From positions 3,875,501 through 3,939,500 of the forward strand of contig NZ_CP106679.1 in NCBI RefSeq assembly GCF_025502585.1: a stretch of DNA of 64,000 nucleotides, written 5' to 3'. Every line of letters starts with the position of its first letter. Positions within the stretch are counted from its first letter, which is position 1. This stretch comes from Reichenbachiella agarivorans (GTDB lineage Bacteria; Bacteroidota; Bacteroidia; Cytophagales; Cyclobacteriaceae). A model generated the notes under the pieces. That model made no database searches, was not told where the DNA came from, and was given only the letters and a program-made list of their open reading frames with translations. Shown one piece after another: positions 49,552 through 59,084 of the stretch. The position numbers were made by a program, and so were the translations under genes.

Positions 49552-50517
49552 ATGACTACATTAGAATCAATCCAAGAGCTAAAAACTAGAATGTCAGCCT
49601 CTATTATTGGGCAGGATCAATTGATCGATCGCATCATCTTGGTGTTGCTAGCAGATGGCAACATGCTCCTCGAAGGCCTACCTGGCTTGGCAAAAACACG
49701 CGCCATCAAGTCTTTGTCTAAAGAGCTCAATTGTGGATTGAGCAGAATCCAGTTCACCCCAGATCTCTTGCCTTCCGATATTACAGGCACAGAAATCTAT
49801 CAACCCGAACTGGAGGAAAAATTTGTCTTTCAACGGGGACCTATATTTAGCAACTTGATTCTGGCGGATGAGATCAACCGAGCCCCAGCCAAAGTGCAAT
49901 CTGCCCTACTAGAAGCGATGGAAGAGCGGCAGGTATCTGTAGCGGGTCAGACCTATCCCATGGATTCGTTGTTTATGGTCATGGCTACTCAAAATCCTGT
50001 AGAACAAGAAGGTACCTATCCCCTACCAGAGGCTCAAATGGACAGATTCCTGATGCATGTGATCATCAGCTACCCAGATGATGCCTCCGAACTCACAATC
50101 CTACGTCTCAACAGACAAGAACAAACAGCAAGTAAGAAAGAACAAAAAGACCGCATCTCTCCTGAGGTCATTTTTGCAGCAAGACAAGAAATCGCTGAAG
50201 TCAAAATATCGGAGAATATGGAAAAATACATTGTGGATATTATTTCAGCCACCCGCTATCCTGAAAAATACAACGATGAATTGAGGAGCTGGATAGATTT
50301 TGGTGCTAGTCCTAGGGGCTCTATTGCGCTGGATCGTGCCAGCCGAACCCATGCTTGGATGAGTGGCAACAAGGCTGTGACGCCTGACGATGTCCGTGCA
50401 GTGGTCCACGACTGCTTGCGCCACCGTTTGATTCTCAGTTATGAAGCCAACGCCGATGGTATCACCGCAGATCAAGTGTTGGACGAGGTTTTAAAACAGG
50501 TCGCAGTAGTGGGTTAA
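49552..50517 (+). CDS. MoxR family AAA+ ATPase
   Basis: The 321-residue protein has the MoxR-type Walker A GLPGLAKT (residues 42-49), Walker B with ILADEINRAPAKVQSALLEA, and sensor 1 region ATQNPVEQEGTYPLPEAQMD. MoxR ATPases act as chaperones with VWA partners to mature metalloenzymes or envelope complexes. It is followed 81 bases later by DUF58 and then by four overlapping genes, and is the likely motor of this set. Its C-terminal lid (RHRLILSYEANADG) is standard. Confidence 0.96.
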   Translation: MTTLESIQELKTRMSASIIGQDQLIDRIILVLLADGNMLLEGLPGLAKTRAIKSLSKELNCGLSRIQFTPDLLPSDITGTEIYQPELEEKFVFQRGPIFSNLILADEINRAPAKVQSALLEAMEERQVSVAGQTYPMDSLFMVMATQNPVEQEGTYPLPEAQMDRFLMHVIISYPDDASELTILRLNRQEQTASKKEQKDRISPEVIFAARQEIAEVKISENMEKYIVDIISATRYPEKYNDELRSWIDFGASPRGSIALDRASRTHAWMSGNKAVTPDDVRAVVHDCLRHRLILSYEANADGITADQVLDEVLKQVAVVG

Positions 50518-50598
50518 TTCACTCGCCTCTACCAATAGTAAATCTCCCTCGTACATAAAAAACTGCTTAGAAACATCTATGGGAGAAAAAAATGACCC

Positions 50599-51543
50599 AT
50601 GAAAAACAAAACCTCACATATCGATTACCCCAAAGACGTCTTCACCAGTTTGAAAGAACTGCTGTCAATGGAGCGTTTTGCTCAGGTCATGAGCCTATTG
50701 GCTAATAAACAAAAGGTAAAAAGTGTACTTGGAGGTAAGCATGCATCCAAATTGCGAGGGAGAGGACTGGACTTTGAAGAAGTGAGAAACTATGTCAAAG
50801 GAGACGATATTCGCAACATTGACTGGAAAGTAACCGCCCGCACCAAACAAACACATACCCGTGTGTTTAGTGAAGAAAAGGAGAAACCAGCTCTCATCGT
50901 AGTGGATCAATCAAAGACGATGTTTTTCGGTTCGCAAGTACGAACCAAATCTGTAGTAGCTGCAGAACTAGCGGCAGTGGCGGCATTTCGTGTACTCAAA
51001 CAAGGGGATCGTGTCGGAGGAGTTGTCATAGCTGACGATGGCATAGACATCATCCAACCTAAGCGAGACCGGCGCAATATCCTTCGTTTTCTAGAAAAAA
51101 TAGTAACTCGAAACCAAGCGCTTGCAGACTCAGTAGTTGCTTCCAGAGAAAATGTACTCAAAGAAGCCATGTTGAAAATACGCAACCTAGTGACACATGA
51201 CTATCTCGTGGTAGTCATCAGTGACTTCAATCAATATTCCTTGGATGTCATGCGTTTCATTTCTCAAATCGCACAACACAATGATGTGATTTTGGCCAAA
51301 GTGACTGATCCTATGGAGAAGATCATACCCTCAACCAAGTTTGTAGCAGGAAATACCGACACACAAGTAACTGTGGACGGAAAACACAAAGCACTGAGAG
51401 ATCATTTTGAGACGGGTTTTGAATCAGATTATCAAAATTTTCAATCACAGATGAAAAAACATCGAATCCCAGTGTTTACCATCAATACGGTAGATTCTAT
51501 TGATGATCAATTGAAGGATGTTTTTGCTGGAAGGAAAAAATGA
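50599..51543 (+). CDS. DUF58 domain protein (MxaS-like)
   Basis: The 314-residue protein has the DUF58 signature GRGLDFEEVRNYVKGDDIRN and IDWKVTART near residues 53-80. A degenerate VWA-like site DQSKT follows near 105. It corresponds to MxaS in methanol dehydrogenase clusters and to the first Bat partner of MoxR elsewhere. Its stop overlaps the next start by 4 bases (ATGA). No transmembrane segment is seen, so it is probably cytoplasmic, at the membrane. Confidence 0.94.
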   Translation: MKNKTSHIDYPKDVFTSLKELLSMERFAQVMSLLANKQKVKSVLGGKHASKLRGRGLDFEEVRNYVKGDDIRNIDWKVTARTKQTHTRVFSEEKEKPALIVVDQSKTMFFGSQVRTKSVVAAELAAVAAFRVLKQGDRVGGVVIADDGIDIIQPKRDRRNILRFLEKIVTRNQALADSVVASRENVLKEAMLKIRNLVTHDYLVVVISDFNQYSLDVMRFISQIAQHNDVILAKVTDPMEKIIPSTKFVAGNTDTQVTVDGKHKALRDHFETGFESDYQNFQSQMKKHRIPVFTINTVDSIDDQLKDVFAGRKK

Positions 51544-52031
51544 CACAACAACCTCAACATATAGCAGATAGTGTACAACTAAGCTCTGGAGCGAAAGAGA
51601 TCGCCCTGCAAGGACTGTATGAACCATCCCCATTCACCTTTACTTTTGAGACTGTGGGATGGAGTATTTTGCTTGGTGTGATCGTATTGATACTTATGCT
51701 TGTACTCATTTTCCAAGTCAGGAAGTACATTCACAATCGCTACCGCAGAGAAGCTATCCAAGAAATGGAGGCACTGAATCAGGTGACCTTGAGTGCTATT
51801 TTTACGATCATCAAAGGTGTAGCTATTCAAGTTTTTGGACGAGAGCAAGTCGGTGCATTACACGGTGGTGCGTGGCTCATTTTTTTGGAGAAAAGTGCAA
51901 AGGGCGTTCAGTTTACTCAATACGAAACAGACATTTGCCTTGCACTCTATGCCGACGAGCAAGTAGACGAAACCGTACAACAAGAAATTATTTCCAACGC
52001 AAAAAAGTGGATATTGACCCATGCCAGATAA
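51540..52031 (+). CDS. DUF4381 domain membrane protein
   Basis: The 163-residue protein has one transmembrane helix (about 38-60) followed by the DUF4381-like YRREAIQEMEALNQ and GALHGGAWLIFLEK motifs. The segment before the helix (LQGLYEPSPFTFTFETVGW) is the usual periplasmic lead. It overlaps DUF58 by 4 bases and the VWA gene by 11. DUF4381 proteins occur almost only with MoxR-DUF58-VWA genes and have no known activity. Confidence 0.88.
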   Translation: MTQQPQHIADSVQLSSGAKEIALQGLYEPSPFTFTFETVGWSILLGVIVLILMLVLIFQVRKYIHNRYRREAIQEMEALNQVTLSAIFTIIKGVAIQVFGREQVGALHGGAWLIFLEKSAKGVQFTQYETDICLALYADEQVDETVQQEIISNAKKWILTHAR

Positions 52032-53031
52032 TTTCCATATAGCATTCCCTTGGGCGTTGGCTCTGTTGCCACTACCGCTACTGGTATATTGGCTACTGCC
52101 ATCACTAAGGATGCGCAGTGCGGCGTTGCTTTTGCCCAACTACCACAAGGCAGTAGAATATACGGATCAAAAACCACGAAAATCAGCCTTTGTAAAGAAG
52201 AGAGGCCTATTTAGTTGGCTAATCATGTTTGTCATCTGGTGTCTATTGGTCGCAGCAATGACCAACCCTCAGCTAGTGGGCAAACCAGAAATGAAAATCA
52301 AAACCTCTCGCAATTTTCTGATCGTGGCAGATATTTCATTTAGCATGGCCAAGACTGATTGGAAAATAGATGGTAAAAAATCACGGCGGTGGGACGCAGT
52401 AAAGGACGTCATGCATGATTTTATCCAAAAGAGAAAAGGAGATCGTATGGGTTTGGTGTTTTTTGGAACCAATGCGTACATACAGGCACCATTCACGCCC
52501 GATTTGCTCACAGTAGGCCAAATGCTCGATGAAGCTGACGTGGGGATGGCAGGTCAGATGACTCACATTGGCAAGGCGATCAACAAAGGTTTAGAAATGT
52601 TTGACAATGACACGCTCAAAACCAAGGTCATGCTTTTGCTCACTGATGGAATCGATGCTGGAGACGGGATCCAGCCCTTGGATGCAGCTGATAGAGCGCG
52701 CAAAGATTCTGTGATGATCTACACCTTGGGCATCGGCACACCTGGTCATGGTGGGTCTGATCTCGACGAACGCACCTTGGAGCAGATAGCGGAATTGACA
52801 GGTGGTCAATATTTTCTAGCTAAAGATGAAAACCGACTCAAAGAAATCTATAGCGAGCTAGACAAATTGGAACCTATGGAATATGAAGAAACACAAAACA
52901 AACCTGTCACCATGCTCTACCCCTACCCATTGGCTGTAGCCATGGCACTGGCGATTTTATCTACCATGCTGTCAGTATTCGTGAGCGCGATCAAGGTTTT
53001 TAGAGAAAGAAAGGAGGCCAACTATGCTTGA
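52021..53031 (+). CDS. VWA domain membrane protein (BatA-like)
   Basis: The 336-residue protein has transmembrane segments near 8-24, 62-80 and 305-325. They flank a von Willebrand A domain with a full metal-adhesion site: DISFS near residue 104 and TDGIDAG near 204. It overlaps the DUF4381 gene by 11 bases and the next gene by 8. In MoxR systems VWA proteins are the partners contacted by the ATPase, with the domain facing the periplasm. Confidence 0.93.
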   Translation: MPDNFHIAFPWALALLPLPLLVYWLLPSLRMRSAALLLPNYHKAVEYTDQKPRKSAFVKKRGLFSWLIMFVIWCLLVAAMTNPQLVGKPEMKIKTSRNFLIVADISFSMAKTDWKIDGKKSRRWDAVKDVMHDFIQKRKGDRMGLVFFGTNAYIQAPFTPDLLTVGQMLDEADVGMAGQMTHIGKAINKGLEMFDNDTLKTKVMLLLTDGIDAGDGIQPLDAADRARKDSVMIYTLGIGTPGHGGSDLDERTLEQIAELTGGQYFLAKDENRLKEIYSELDKLEPMEYEETQNKPVTMLYPYPLAVAMALAILSTMLSVFVSAIKVFRERKEANYA

Positions 53032-54742
53032 CGGTTTGTTCCCCATAGACTGGGAAGTTTTTCACTTTCTCAGACCTAGATTTTTGTGGCTGATCATACC
53101 CATAGTACTCATCCTACTGCTAGGTTTAGTGAGTTTTGCTCAAGAAATCCGCTGGAAAGTGGTCATTGCTCCGCATCTGAGACCCTATGTCATCCAAAAA
53201 GGCAATCAGCGAACCAAAGCATGGATGAATTTTGCCTTGCTCCTCATGTTGTGTTTGGGCGTGTTGGCACTGGCTGGCCCTACATGGAAAACAATCAAAC
53301 TCCCTGGTCGGGTCTTAGAAACACCTATGGTCATTGTGCTGGATCTGTCTCAAAGCATGATGGCAGAGGATCTCCAACCCAATCGCCTAGAAAGAGCCAA
53401 ATTCAAAATTCAGGATTTACTCGAAAAGAACCCAAGAGCACGTGTGGCATTGGTTGGTTTTGCTGGTACTGCTCACACCATCGTACCTTTGTCATGGGAT
53501 TATGAAATCATCAACAGCCATATCAAAGGTTTAAAACCCTCAGTCATGCCCTATCCTGGTTCGGATTTAGGGGCAGCATTGGTACTGGCTGATACAATCA
53601 TGTCAGTGACAGATGCACCTGGCACGGTGGTTATTTTGACCGATGATTTTGATGACAGCCTGTTTAGCATTTTCAAAGATTTTACCGAAAGGACTCAAAA
53701 CAAAATAGAAATCCTACCTATGAACACCCCAGGTGGCAGTACCATTCCGACACGTTGGGGTCGTGGCACGATGAAAGACAGTGATGGACACCCTGCCTAC
53801 TCATCAATCAACCAGGCCACACTCAACAAACTGGGATCACTAGAAGGTGTCACAGTCAATGCCATGACACTAGATGACAGTGATGTAGAGGTGATTAGCA
53901 AAAAAATAGCCGCTCACTTGAAGTTTACTGAGCAGCCCAAAGAGAAGAAGGATGATTGGCGAGATGCGGGTTGGTTATTGATTTTCCCAATGGCCTTTCT
54001 TGCCTTATTTTGGTTTAGAAAAGGTTGGGTAATATATGCTGTGTCATTGTTCTTGTTGTCATCCTGTGGTCAAATAGAAACATTTGAAGATCTATGGTTT
54101 ACCAAAAACTATCAAGGCCAAAAACTGGCCAATGAAGGAAAGTATGAAATGGCTGGAGATCGATTTGACGACATGATGCACAAGGGAGTGGCTTATTATA
54201 AAGCGGGTGATTATGATCAGGCTATCAAGGCATTTGACCAAGACACCACTGCCATCGGTGCCTACAATCTCGGCTTGGCATACTTTCAAAATGGTGATAC
54301 GATCGCTGCGCTAATGGCTTTTGATCAGGCAGTAGCACTAGACCCTCAGCTACAACCCGCTCGCAGCAACCAACAAGCCCTAGGCAGACTGGTAGGAACA
54401 GATGGTATGAGTGTAGGCACTGCTGCAGAAGAGGACCACAGCTCCCAAGCCAAAATGAAGCGCAACGACAGCATGGAAGACCTGAGTGGTGGAGGGCAAG
54501 AAGCAACTAAAAAAGACATGGAAAAAAAGCGGCTAGAAGAAAATGTGGCATCCAACATTCACAAGGGAAAGGAACTCGATATGCCTCCTAAAGACATGGA
54601 TATTGAAATTCAAAAACAGAACGATACCAACATCATCATGCAAAAAGTAGATGACGATCCTTCGATGTTTTTGCAGCGAAAATTCGAATATCAGGTACGC
54701 AAAGACCAAATAAAACCCAAAGCCAATGAGACCAAATGGTAA
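53024..54742 (+). CDS. Fused VWA and TPR membrane protein (BatB-BatC-like)
   Basis: This 572-residue protein joins two proteins that are often separate. The first part has transmembrane segments near 15-33 and 64-82 and a VWA domain with DLSQS near residue 108. After membrane segments near 310-345 there is an internal lipobox-like LLSSC (Cys348). TPR-type repeats follow at about 365-455 (GVAYYKAGDYDQAIKAFDQ, LGLAYFQNGDTIAALMAFDQ). The tail is Lys/Glu/Met-rich. The internal Cys motif suggests the TPR half came from a separate lipoprotein. It overlaps the BatD-like gene by 17 bases. Confidence 0.9.
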   Translation: MLDGLFPIDWEVFHFLRPRFLWLIIPIVLILLLGLVSFAQEIRWKVVIAPHLRPYVIQKGNQRTKAWMNFALLLMLCLGVLALAGPTWKTIKLPGRVLETPMVIVLDLSQSMMAEDLQPNRLERAKFKIQDLLEKNPRARVALVGFAGTAHTIVPLSWDYEIINSHIKGLKPSVMPYPGSDLGAALVLADTIMSVTDAPGTVVILTDDFDDSLFSIFKDFTERTQNKIEILPMNTPGGSTIPTRWGRGTMKDSDGHPAYSSINQATLNKLGSLEGVTVNAMTLDDSDVEVISKKIAAHLKFTEQPKEKKDDWRDAGWLLIFPMAFLALFWFRKGWVIYAVSLFLLSSCGQIETFEDLWFTKNYQGQKLANEGKYEMAGDRFDDMMHKGVAYYKAGDYDQAIKAFDQDTTAIGAYNLGLAYFQNGDTIAALMAFDQAVALDPQLQPARSNQQALGRLVGTDGMSVGTAAEEDHSSQAKMKRNDSMEDLSGGGQEATKKDMEKKRLEENVASNIHKGKELDMPPKDMDIEIQKQNDTNIIMQKVDDDPSMFLQRKFEYQVRKDQIKPKANETKW

Positions 54743-56054
54743 ATTCTATCTGATTTGGGTGTGGTTGGCGATAGTAGCGCTCACCACAGACCTACAGGCG
54801 CAAAGGCTTTGGAGTCAGGTGCACCTCAACCGCTCGGCTACCTATGTCGGTCAACCTGTTGAGGTCAGTATCACAGTGTACACTTCTACATGGTTTACCT
54901 CTGGTTTGGACTTGGGCAACATCCAGATTGATGGTGCTTATACAATTTATTTTAGACCCGTCAGTGTGTCCATGTATGTAGATGGTGTCAATTATCCGGG
55001 TATCCAACTGATCTACCACGTTTTTCCTTATCAAGAAGAGGACATTGTCTTTCCATCTCTGACTTTGGAAGTAGAGACTCCTCCAGATGGAGATTTCAAG
55101 GGTGTAAAACACCACCTAAAAACGCAAGAAAAGGTAATCAAAGTACGCCCAGCTCCTCCAGGGTTTGATAAGACAGACTGGCTGGTGGCTACAGGAATGT
55201 ATGTATCTGATCATTGGTCTGGCAGCCTGAAACAAGTAAAAGTTGGAGATGTACTGGAGCGCAAGATTGCTCGTACCGTGTATGGTACAGTTGCCGAATT
55301 GATTCCTCCTATTGGATGGGATAGCACGGCCAGTGTGAGCATGTACCCCGATCGCAGCATCACCCACAACGAAAAGGGAAAAACCAGCATTAGTTCGTCG
55401 CGAACAGAAGGCATGCGGTATCTTTTCGAAAAGGAAGGCACGGTCACTTTGCCCGAAATGGTGTTTACCTATTTCCATCCCTATCGCAAAAAACTCTACA
55501 AACGCACACTCAAATCGATAACAATCGAGGTACAACCCAACCCTGATTTGGGCGTGCTCAAAAGTGTGCGTGACAGCCTACTCGTGCAGCAACAGACAGT
55601 GGAAGCCACTGCGCAAGAAGATCAGCCTTGGCGTTTTATGGGATTGTCAGCCAAACAGCTCGCTACCATCTCGGTATTGTCTCTGCTCATGCTGTACATA
55701 CTGATCAAGGTGTTGCGGTATTTGATCGCTGCGTTTCGTCAGCACAGACAAAACTACCGAGCATCGGAGGCATACTTTTTTGACCTTTACAAAAAAGCCT
55801 CTCACCACAACAAGGCAAACCAGTCAGAACAAGCACTGTATCGATGGATCGACGAATTGAAATTGGAACAACCTACCTTACGCTACTTTGTAGACAATTT
55901 TGGAACCGATGCCTTGCGACAAGCATTTTCCAATCGAGAAACTGTCTCTTCTCTTTGTCTCCATACAAAGGAATGGAAATCAGCCAGAAAGAATTATCTA
56001 CAAAGTCAAAATCAATTGGGCTTTCAATCTCAACCAGGATGGATCAATCCGTGA
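54726..56054 (+). CDS. BatD-like membrane protein
   Basis: The 442-residue protein has a signal peptide ending LQAQR. Beta-sandwich domains follow (LNRSATYVGQPVEVSITV and PPIGWDSTASVSMYPDRS), as in BatD/oxygen-tolerance proteins. One transmembrane helix lies near residue 310-335, and a helical cytoplasmic tail (YRASEAYFFDLYKKA) completes it. It is shorter than many BatD proteins. It ends the plus-strand block that starts at the sulfatases, with an 87-base gap to the convergent DinB-like gene. Confidence 0.88.
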   Translation: MRPNGKFYLIWVWLAIVALTTDLQAQRLWSQVHLNRSATYVGQPVEVSITVYTSTWFTSGLDLGNIQIDGAYTIYFRPVSVSMYVDGVNYPGIQLIYHVFPYQEEDIVFPSLTLEVETPPDGDFKGVKHHLKTQEKVIKVRPAPPGFDKTDWLVATGMYVSDHWSGSLKQVKVGDVLERKIARTVYGTVAELIPPIGWDSTASVSMYPDRSITHNEKGKTSISSSRTEGMRYLFEKEGTVTLPEMVFTYFHPYRKKLYKRTLKSITIEVQPNPDLGVLKSVRDSLLVQQQTVEATAQEDQPWRFMGLSAKQLATISVLSLLMLYILIKVLRYLIAAFRQHRQNYRASEAYFFDLYKKASHHNKANQSEQALYRWIDELKLEQPTLRYFVDNFGTDALRQAFSNRETVSSLCLHTKEWKSARKNYLQSQNQLGFQSQPGWINP

Positions 56055-56141
56055 GTTTCCAATGACGATACTTTCTCCCTGTGAAACCGAGCATAGGATT
56101 CAGAGCCCTCATATAGCCAGTGTAGGTAGGTTGTGCTTGGT

Positions 56142-56729
56142 TCACTCCTTTACTTTGCCATCCATCATATTGGCCTTGGAGTTGAGTGGGTTGCCAGTGC
56201 TGCGTCTAAAGGAAGAGATTTGACCACAGTGCCAAATGGCATCTGCGATAGGGCCATTGATATCATTCCAAAAAGGATATTCTTTGCTCCCCTTGTCACT
56301 GAGAAATACCACGTTGTAGTTTTTAAAATCCTTGTCTTTGCTATTTCTCAGTAGGAGGCTGGCTTCTTCGATGTTTTTAAGGGTGGCTTCTCTTTTTTGA
56401 GCAAAAGTCATCTCTGGTGTAGCCATTCGTACATCTGTCGCTTGCTGCAAAACGGAATTGTAAACAACCCTCGTCAAATCATAAATATGATCCACTGTCT
56501 CTTGCGTAGTTCTCGCCTCCGCATTGGGTTGGTATTGCAAATCTGTCTCGGTCAGACTCGCAGTAGCCCAATAGTACCGATACCCCAACCCGTCAAGCAA
56601 TCTAGCTGCCACTGTACCTGCACTGTAGTGATCTGGCGCATCGGGGATTTCATAGTAATAATCAGTAGATTTTTGAGCATGCAATTGAATACTCACCAAC
56701 AGGATAGCAAATGTAAGGATGTGTTTCAT
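56142..56729 (-). CDS. Exported DinB-superfamily protein
   Basis: The 195-residue protein has a signal peptide ending LHAQ. The mature part has the DinB four-helix pattern with ETVDHIYDLTR near residue 77 and ADAIWHCGQISSFRR near 163, giving two or three histidines for a divalent metal. DinB-fold enzymes include thiol-dependent transferases; an exported member of this kind has no assigned role. It is convergent with the BatD-like gene. Confidence 0.83.
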   Translation of the reverse strand: MKHILTFAILLVSIQLHAQKSTDYYYEIPDAPDHYSAGTVAARLLDGLGYRYYWATASLTETDLQYQPNAEARTTQETVDHIYDLTRVVYNSVLQQATDVRMATPEMTFAQKREATLKNIEEASLLLRNSKDKDFKNYNVVFLSDKGSKEYPFWNDINGPIADAIWHCGQISSFRRSTGNPLNSKANMMDGKVKE

Positions 56730-56826
56730 AGAATATATAGTTTGATTTTTACTCCAACAACAATAAGCATTACGGGTTGTTTTATTGTGATCCTTGCATG
56801 GATAATGCTGAACAATTCATTGTATC

Positions 56827-57606
56827 TCAACTCAACAGGTTTTGTAGTTTTTCCTCTCCATGAAACAATAAAGCAGACACTATGCTGGATTTATTGATCG
56901 GCCCCATGACATGTGGAAAACGAGCTTGTCTGGACTCAACATACTCCCACTCTAGCCGCTGATCCAATCGATCGGGATGTATCACCAACAACACCATGTC
57001 CACTCCCGCATCGAAGTAGCGCTGATACGAAATCATCAATTCCTCCATCACTGAGCAATGGATAAATCCCTCGGTCTCTAATGAAGAATGGGTATAATTG
57101 AACTCCGACAATTGACTATTCCAAAGCTCAGCAGTGGTCAAATGAAAAATCGGTTGCGCCAAGACAGACCTCTGGGTATTCATCCGCTGGTACAGATGAC
57201 TGATCAGTCTTGATACCACGAAATTGACCTGACCAAGCAAAAACACATGCTGATGGTTCTTCTCTTCAACCACCAAAGCCTTTTGCCCGATAAATCCCCA
57301 ATACATCAATCCAAAGAAGAAAAAGATGCTAAACAGGTTGAGGTTGTAATTGTACCAACCCAGTGGTAGCGCCATCATCGAAAGAGAAGTCCCGATCCCT
57401 CCTCCTACCAATGCAACGATCAGTTTTTTGGTCTGCACCTGAATTAACTTGATTTTATCAAAATCAATGACCGTACTTTTTCCCTTGTGGACGATCTGCA
57501 TCATGCCAGAATACAGGATGATTTTGTTCGAATTATCCCCTTCTTTATTCATATAGCATTGCAACACAGCGGCTTCTTGTTTGGTCATCTCTTCTTGGTC
57601 ACTCAT
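56827..57606 (-). CDS. DUF952 protein fused to an N-terminal membrane domain
   Basis: The 259-residue protein has two parts. Residues 1-145 include a PH-like strand stretch (KIILYSGMMQIVHKGKSTVI), two transmembrane helices near 66-105 and EKNHQHVFLLGQV, suggesting a small membrane-bound PH-type domain. Residues about 150-259 match DUF952, with ETEGFIHCSV, LLVIHPDRL and FPHVMGPINKSS. DUF952 proteins are usually short stand-alone cytoplasmic proteins of unknown function, so the fusion is unusual. It is followed by 369 bases without a gene. Confidence 0.78.
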   Translation of the reverse strand: MSDQEEMTKQEAAVLQCYMNKEGDNSNKIILYSGMMQIVHKGKSTVIDFDKIKLIQVQTKKLIVALVGGGIGTSLSMMALPLGWYNYNLNLFSIFFFFGLMYWGFIGQKALVVEEKNHQHVFLLGQVNFVVSRLISHLYQRMNTQRSVLAQPIFHLTTAELWNSQLSEFNYTHSSLETEGFIHCSVMEELMISYQRYFDAGVDMVLLVIHPDRLDQRLEWEYVESRQARFPHVMGPINKSSIVSALLFHGEEKLQNLLS

Positions 57607-57975
57607 TTATTCTTGTGTAACGAATGGTTATTCGTGAAGGGTTAAAAGTAAGAAAGTTTTGGGTCTATATGATTTATAGTGGAAAGTGTATTTCAGTCAT
57701 GTAGATAACTAGTTTACTCCAATATTCCCCCTCAAGTCGGAGGACTCTTACTTTTCTTGATAAAAAATAAACAAAAATCAGGGCAAGGAGTCAAAAAGCT
57801 GTCAAACTTTCCACTTTCAAGCTTTACGGACTTTCAACTTATAACTATTGACTTTAAACATTTCACTTTTTAACTCCTGAACTCAGGATCAAATTGACCA
57901 TTTCGGTCTAACAACTAAATAATTAATACTCTAATAAGATCATTGCGCACATTGTATTAATATTGCGTCCAGATC
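57607..57975. other. Intergenic region without a recognised gene
   Basis: This AT-rich gap holds degenerate ACTTT(C/T)AAC-like words at about 57800-57880. Similar words recur at about 63640-63680. A C-tract (ATATTCCCCCTCAAG) lies near 57723-57737. No RNA gene or conserved promoter pair was found. The stretch near 57900-57960 probably holds the promoter of the polyprenyl synthase gene. Confidence 0.4.
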
Positions 57976-58950
57976 ATGGCATTGAAGATAAAGGATATAC
58001 AAGCACCCGTTTCTCTGGAAATGGCAGAATTCGAGAAACGATTCAGGTCATCCATGAAAAGTAATGTGATGCTGCTCGACAAAATCATGTCGTACATCGT
58101 CAAACGAAAGGGCAAACAGATGCGACCTATGTTCGTCTTCTTATGTGCTGCCACCGTCGGGAAAATCGAAGACTCTACCTACCGTGGTGCCTCCCTGATC
58201 GAACTCCTCCACACCGCCACCCTAGTCCACGATGATGTGGTAGATGAATCCACCTACAGGCGAGGTTTCTTCTCCGTCAATGCACTCTGGAAAAACAAAA
58301 TTGCTGTCTTGGTCGGTGACTTTCTACTGTCTAGAGGCATGCTCCTGTCCATCGACAATGGTGATTTCGATCTGCTCAAAATCGTATCAGAAGCCATCCG
58401 CGAGATGAGCGAAGGAGAGATTCTCCAGATGGAGAAAGCCAAAAAACTGGACATCACAGAAGAAGTCTACTACGAAGTGATCCGACAAAAAACAGCCAGC
58501 TTGATCACTGCCTGTTGCAAAGTAGGTGTCGCTTCGGCAGGAGCTGATCCTGTCACCATCCAATCCTTTGGTGAGTTTGGTGAGAAAGTCGGAATGGCCT
58601 TCCAGATCAAGGACGATCTCTTCGACTATGGCACCCAAGAAATTGGCAAGCCTCTGGGTATTGACATTCGCGAAAAGAAGATGACCTTGCCACTGATTCA
58701 TGCGCTCAATCAATCGTCTAGGAGTGAAAAGAAGCACATCATCAACATCATCAAAAAGCACAACGAGAATACCAAAAAAGTCAATGAGGTAATCAAATTT
58801 GTAGTGGACAAAGGTGGGCTGGACTATGCCCAAGGCGTGATGAATCGCTACCATACAGAAGCCATCGACATCCTCCGTACCTTCCCAGACTCAGAGGCAC
58901 GCCAGTCGCTGGAGCAGCTCGTACAGTTCACGATAGAGAGGTCGAAATAA
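57976..58950 (+). CDS. Polyprenyl diphosphate synthase (trans-isoprenyl, octaprenyl type)
   Basis: The 324-residue all-helical enzyme builds the long isoprenoid chain of menaquinone or related quinones. Both aspartate-rich motifs are present: LVHDDVVDE near residue 84 and FQIKDDLFD near 211. They bind the magnesium-diphosphate groups. KRKGKQMRPMFVF near 39-50 binds isopentenyl diphosphate. The residues before the first motif are small, which fits a long product, but chain length is inference. It stands alone. Confidence 0.93.
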   Translation: MALKIKDIQAPVSLEMAEFEKRFRSSMKSNVMLLDKIMSYIVKRKGKQMRPMFVFLCAATVGKIEDSTYRGASLIELLHTATLVHDDVVDESTYRRGFFSVNALWKNKIAVLVGDFLLSRGMLLSIDNGDFDLLKIVSEAIREMSEGEILQMEKAKKLDITEEVYYEVIRQKTASLITACCKVGVASAGADPVTIQSFGEFGEKVGMAFQIKDDLFDYGTQEIGKPLGIDIREKKMTLPLIHALNQSSRSEKKHIINIIKKHNENTKKVNEVIKFVVDKGGLDYAQGVMNRYHTEAIDILRTFPDSEARQSLEQLVQFTIERSK

Positions 58951-59084
58951 TTCGCTTTACGCTAAGCGCCTTGCGCTGTACGTTTGAGACTGAGTGGGAA
59001 ATATTTTTAGTTCAAATCATCCTCGTCTGTGACCATAGCCGTCAGGTTAAAGACGCGGACGATTGGGGGACTAGTTATCGTATT

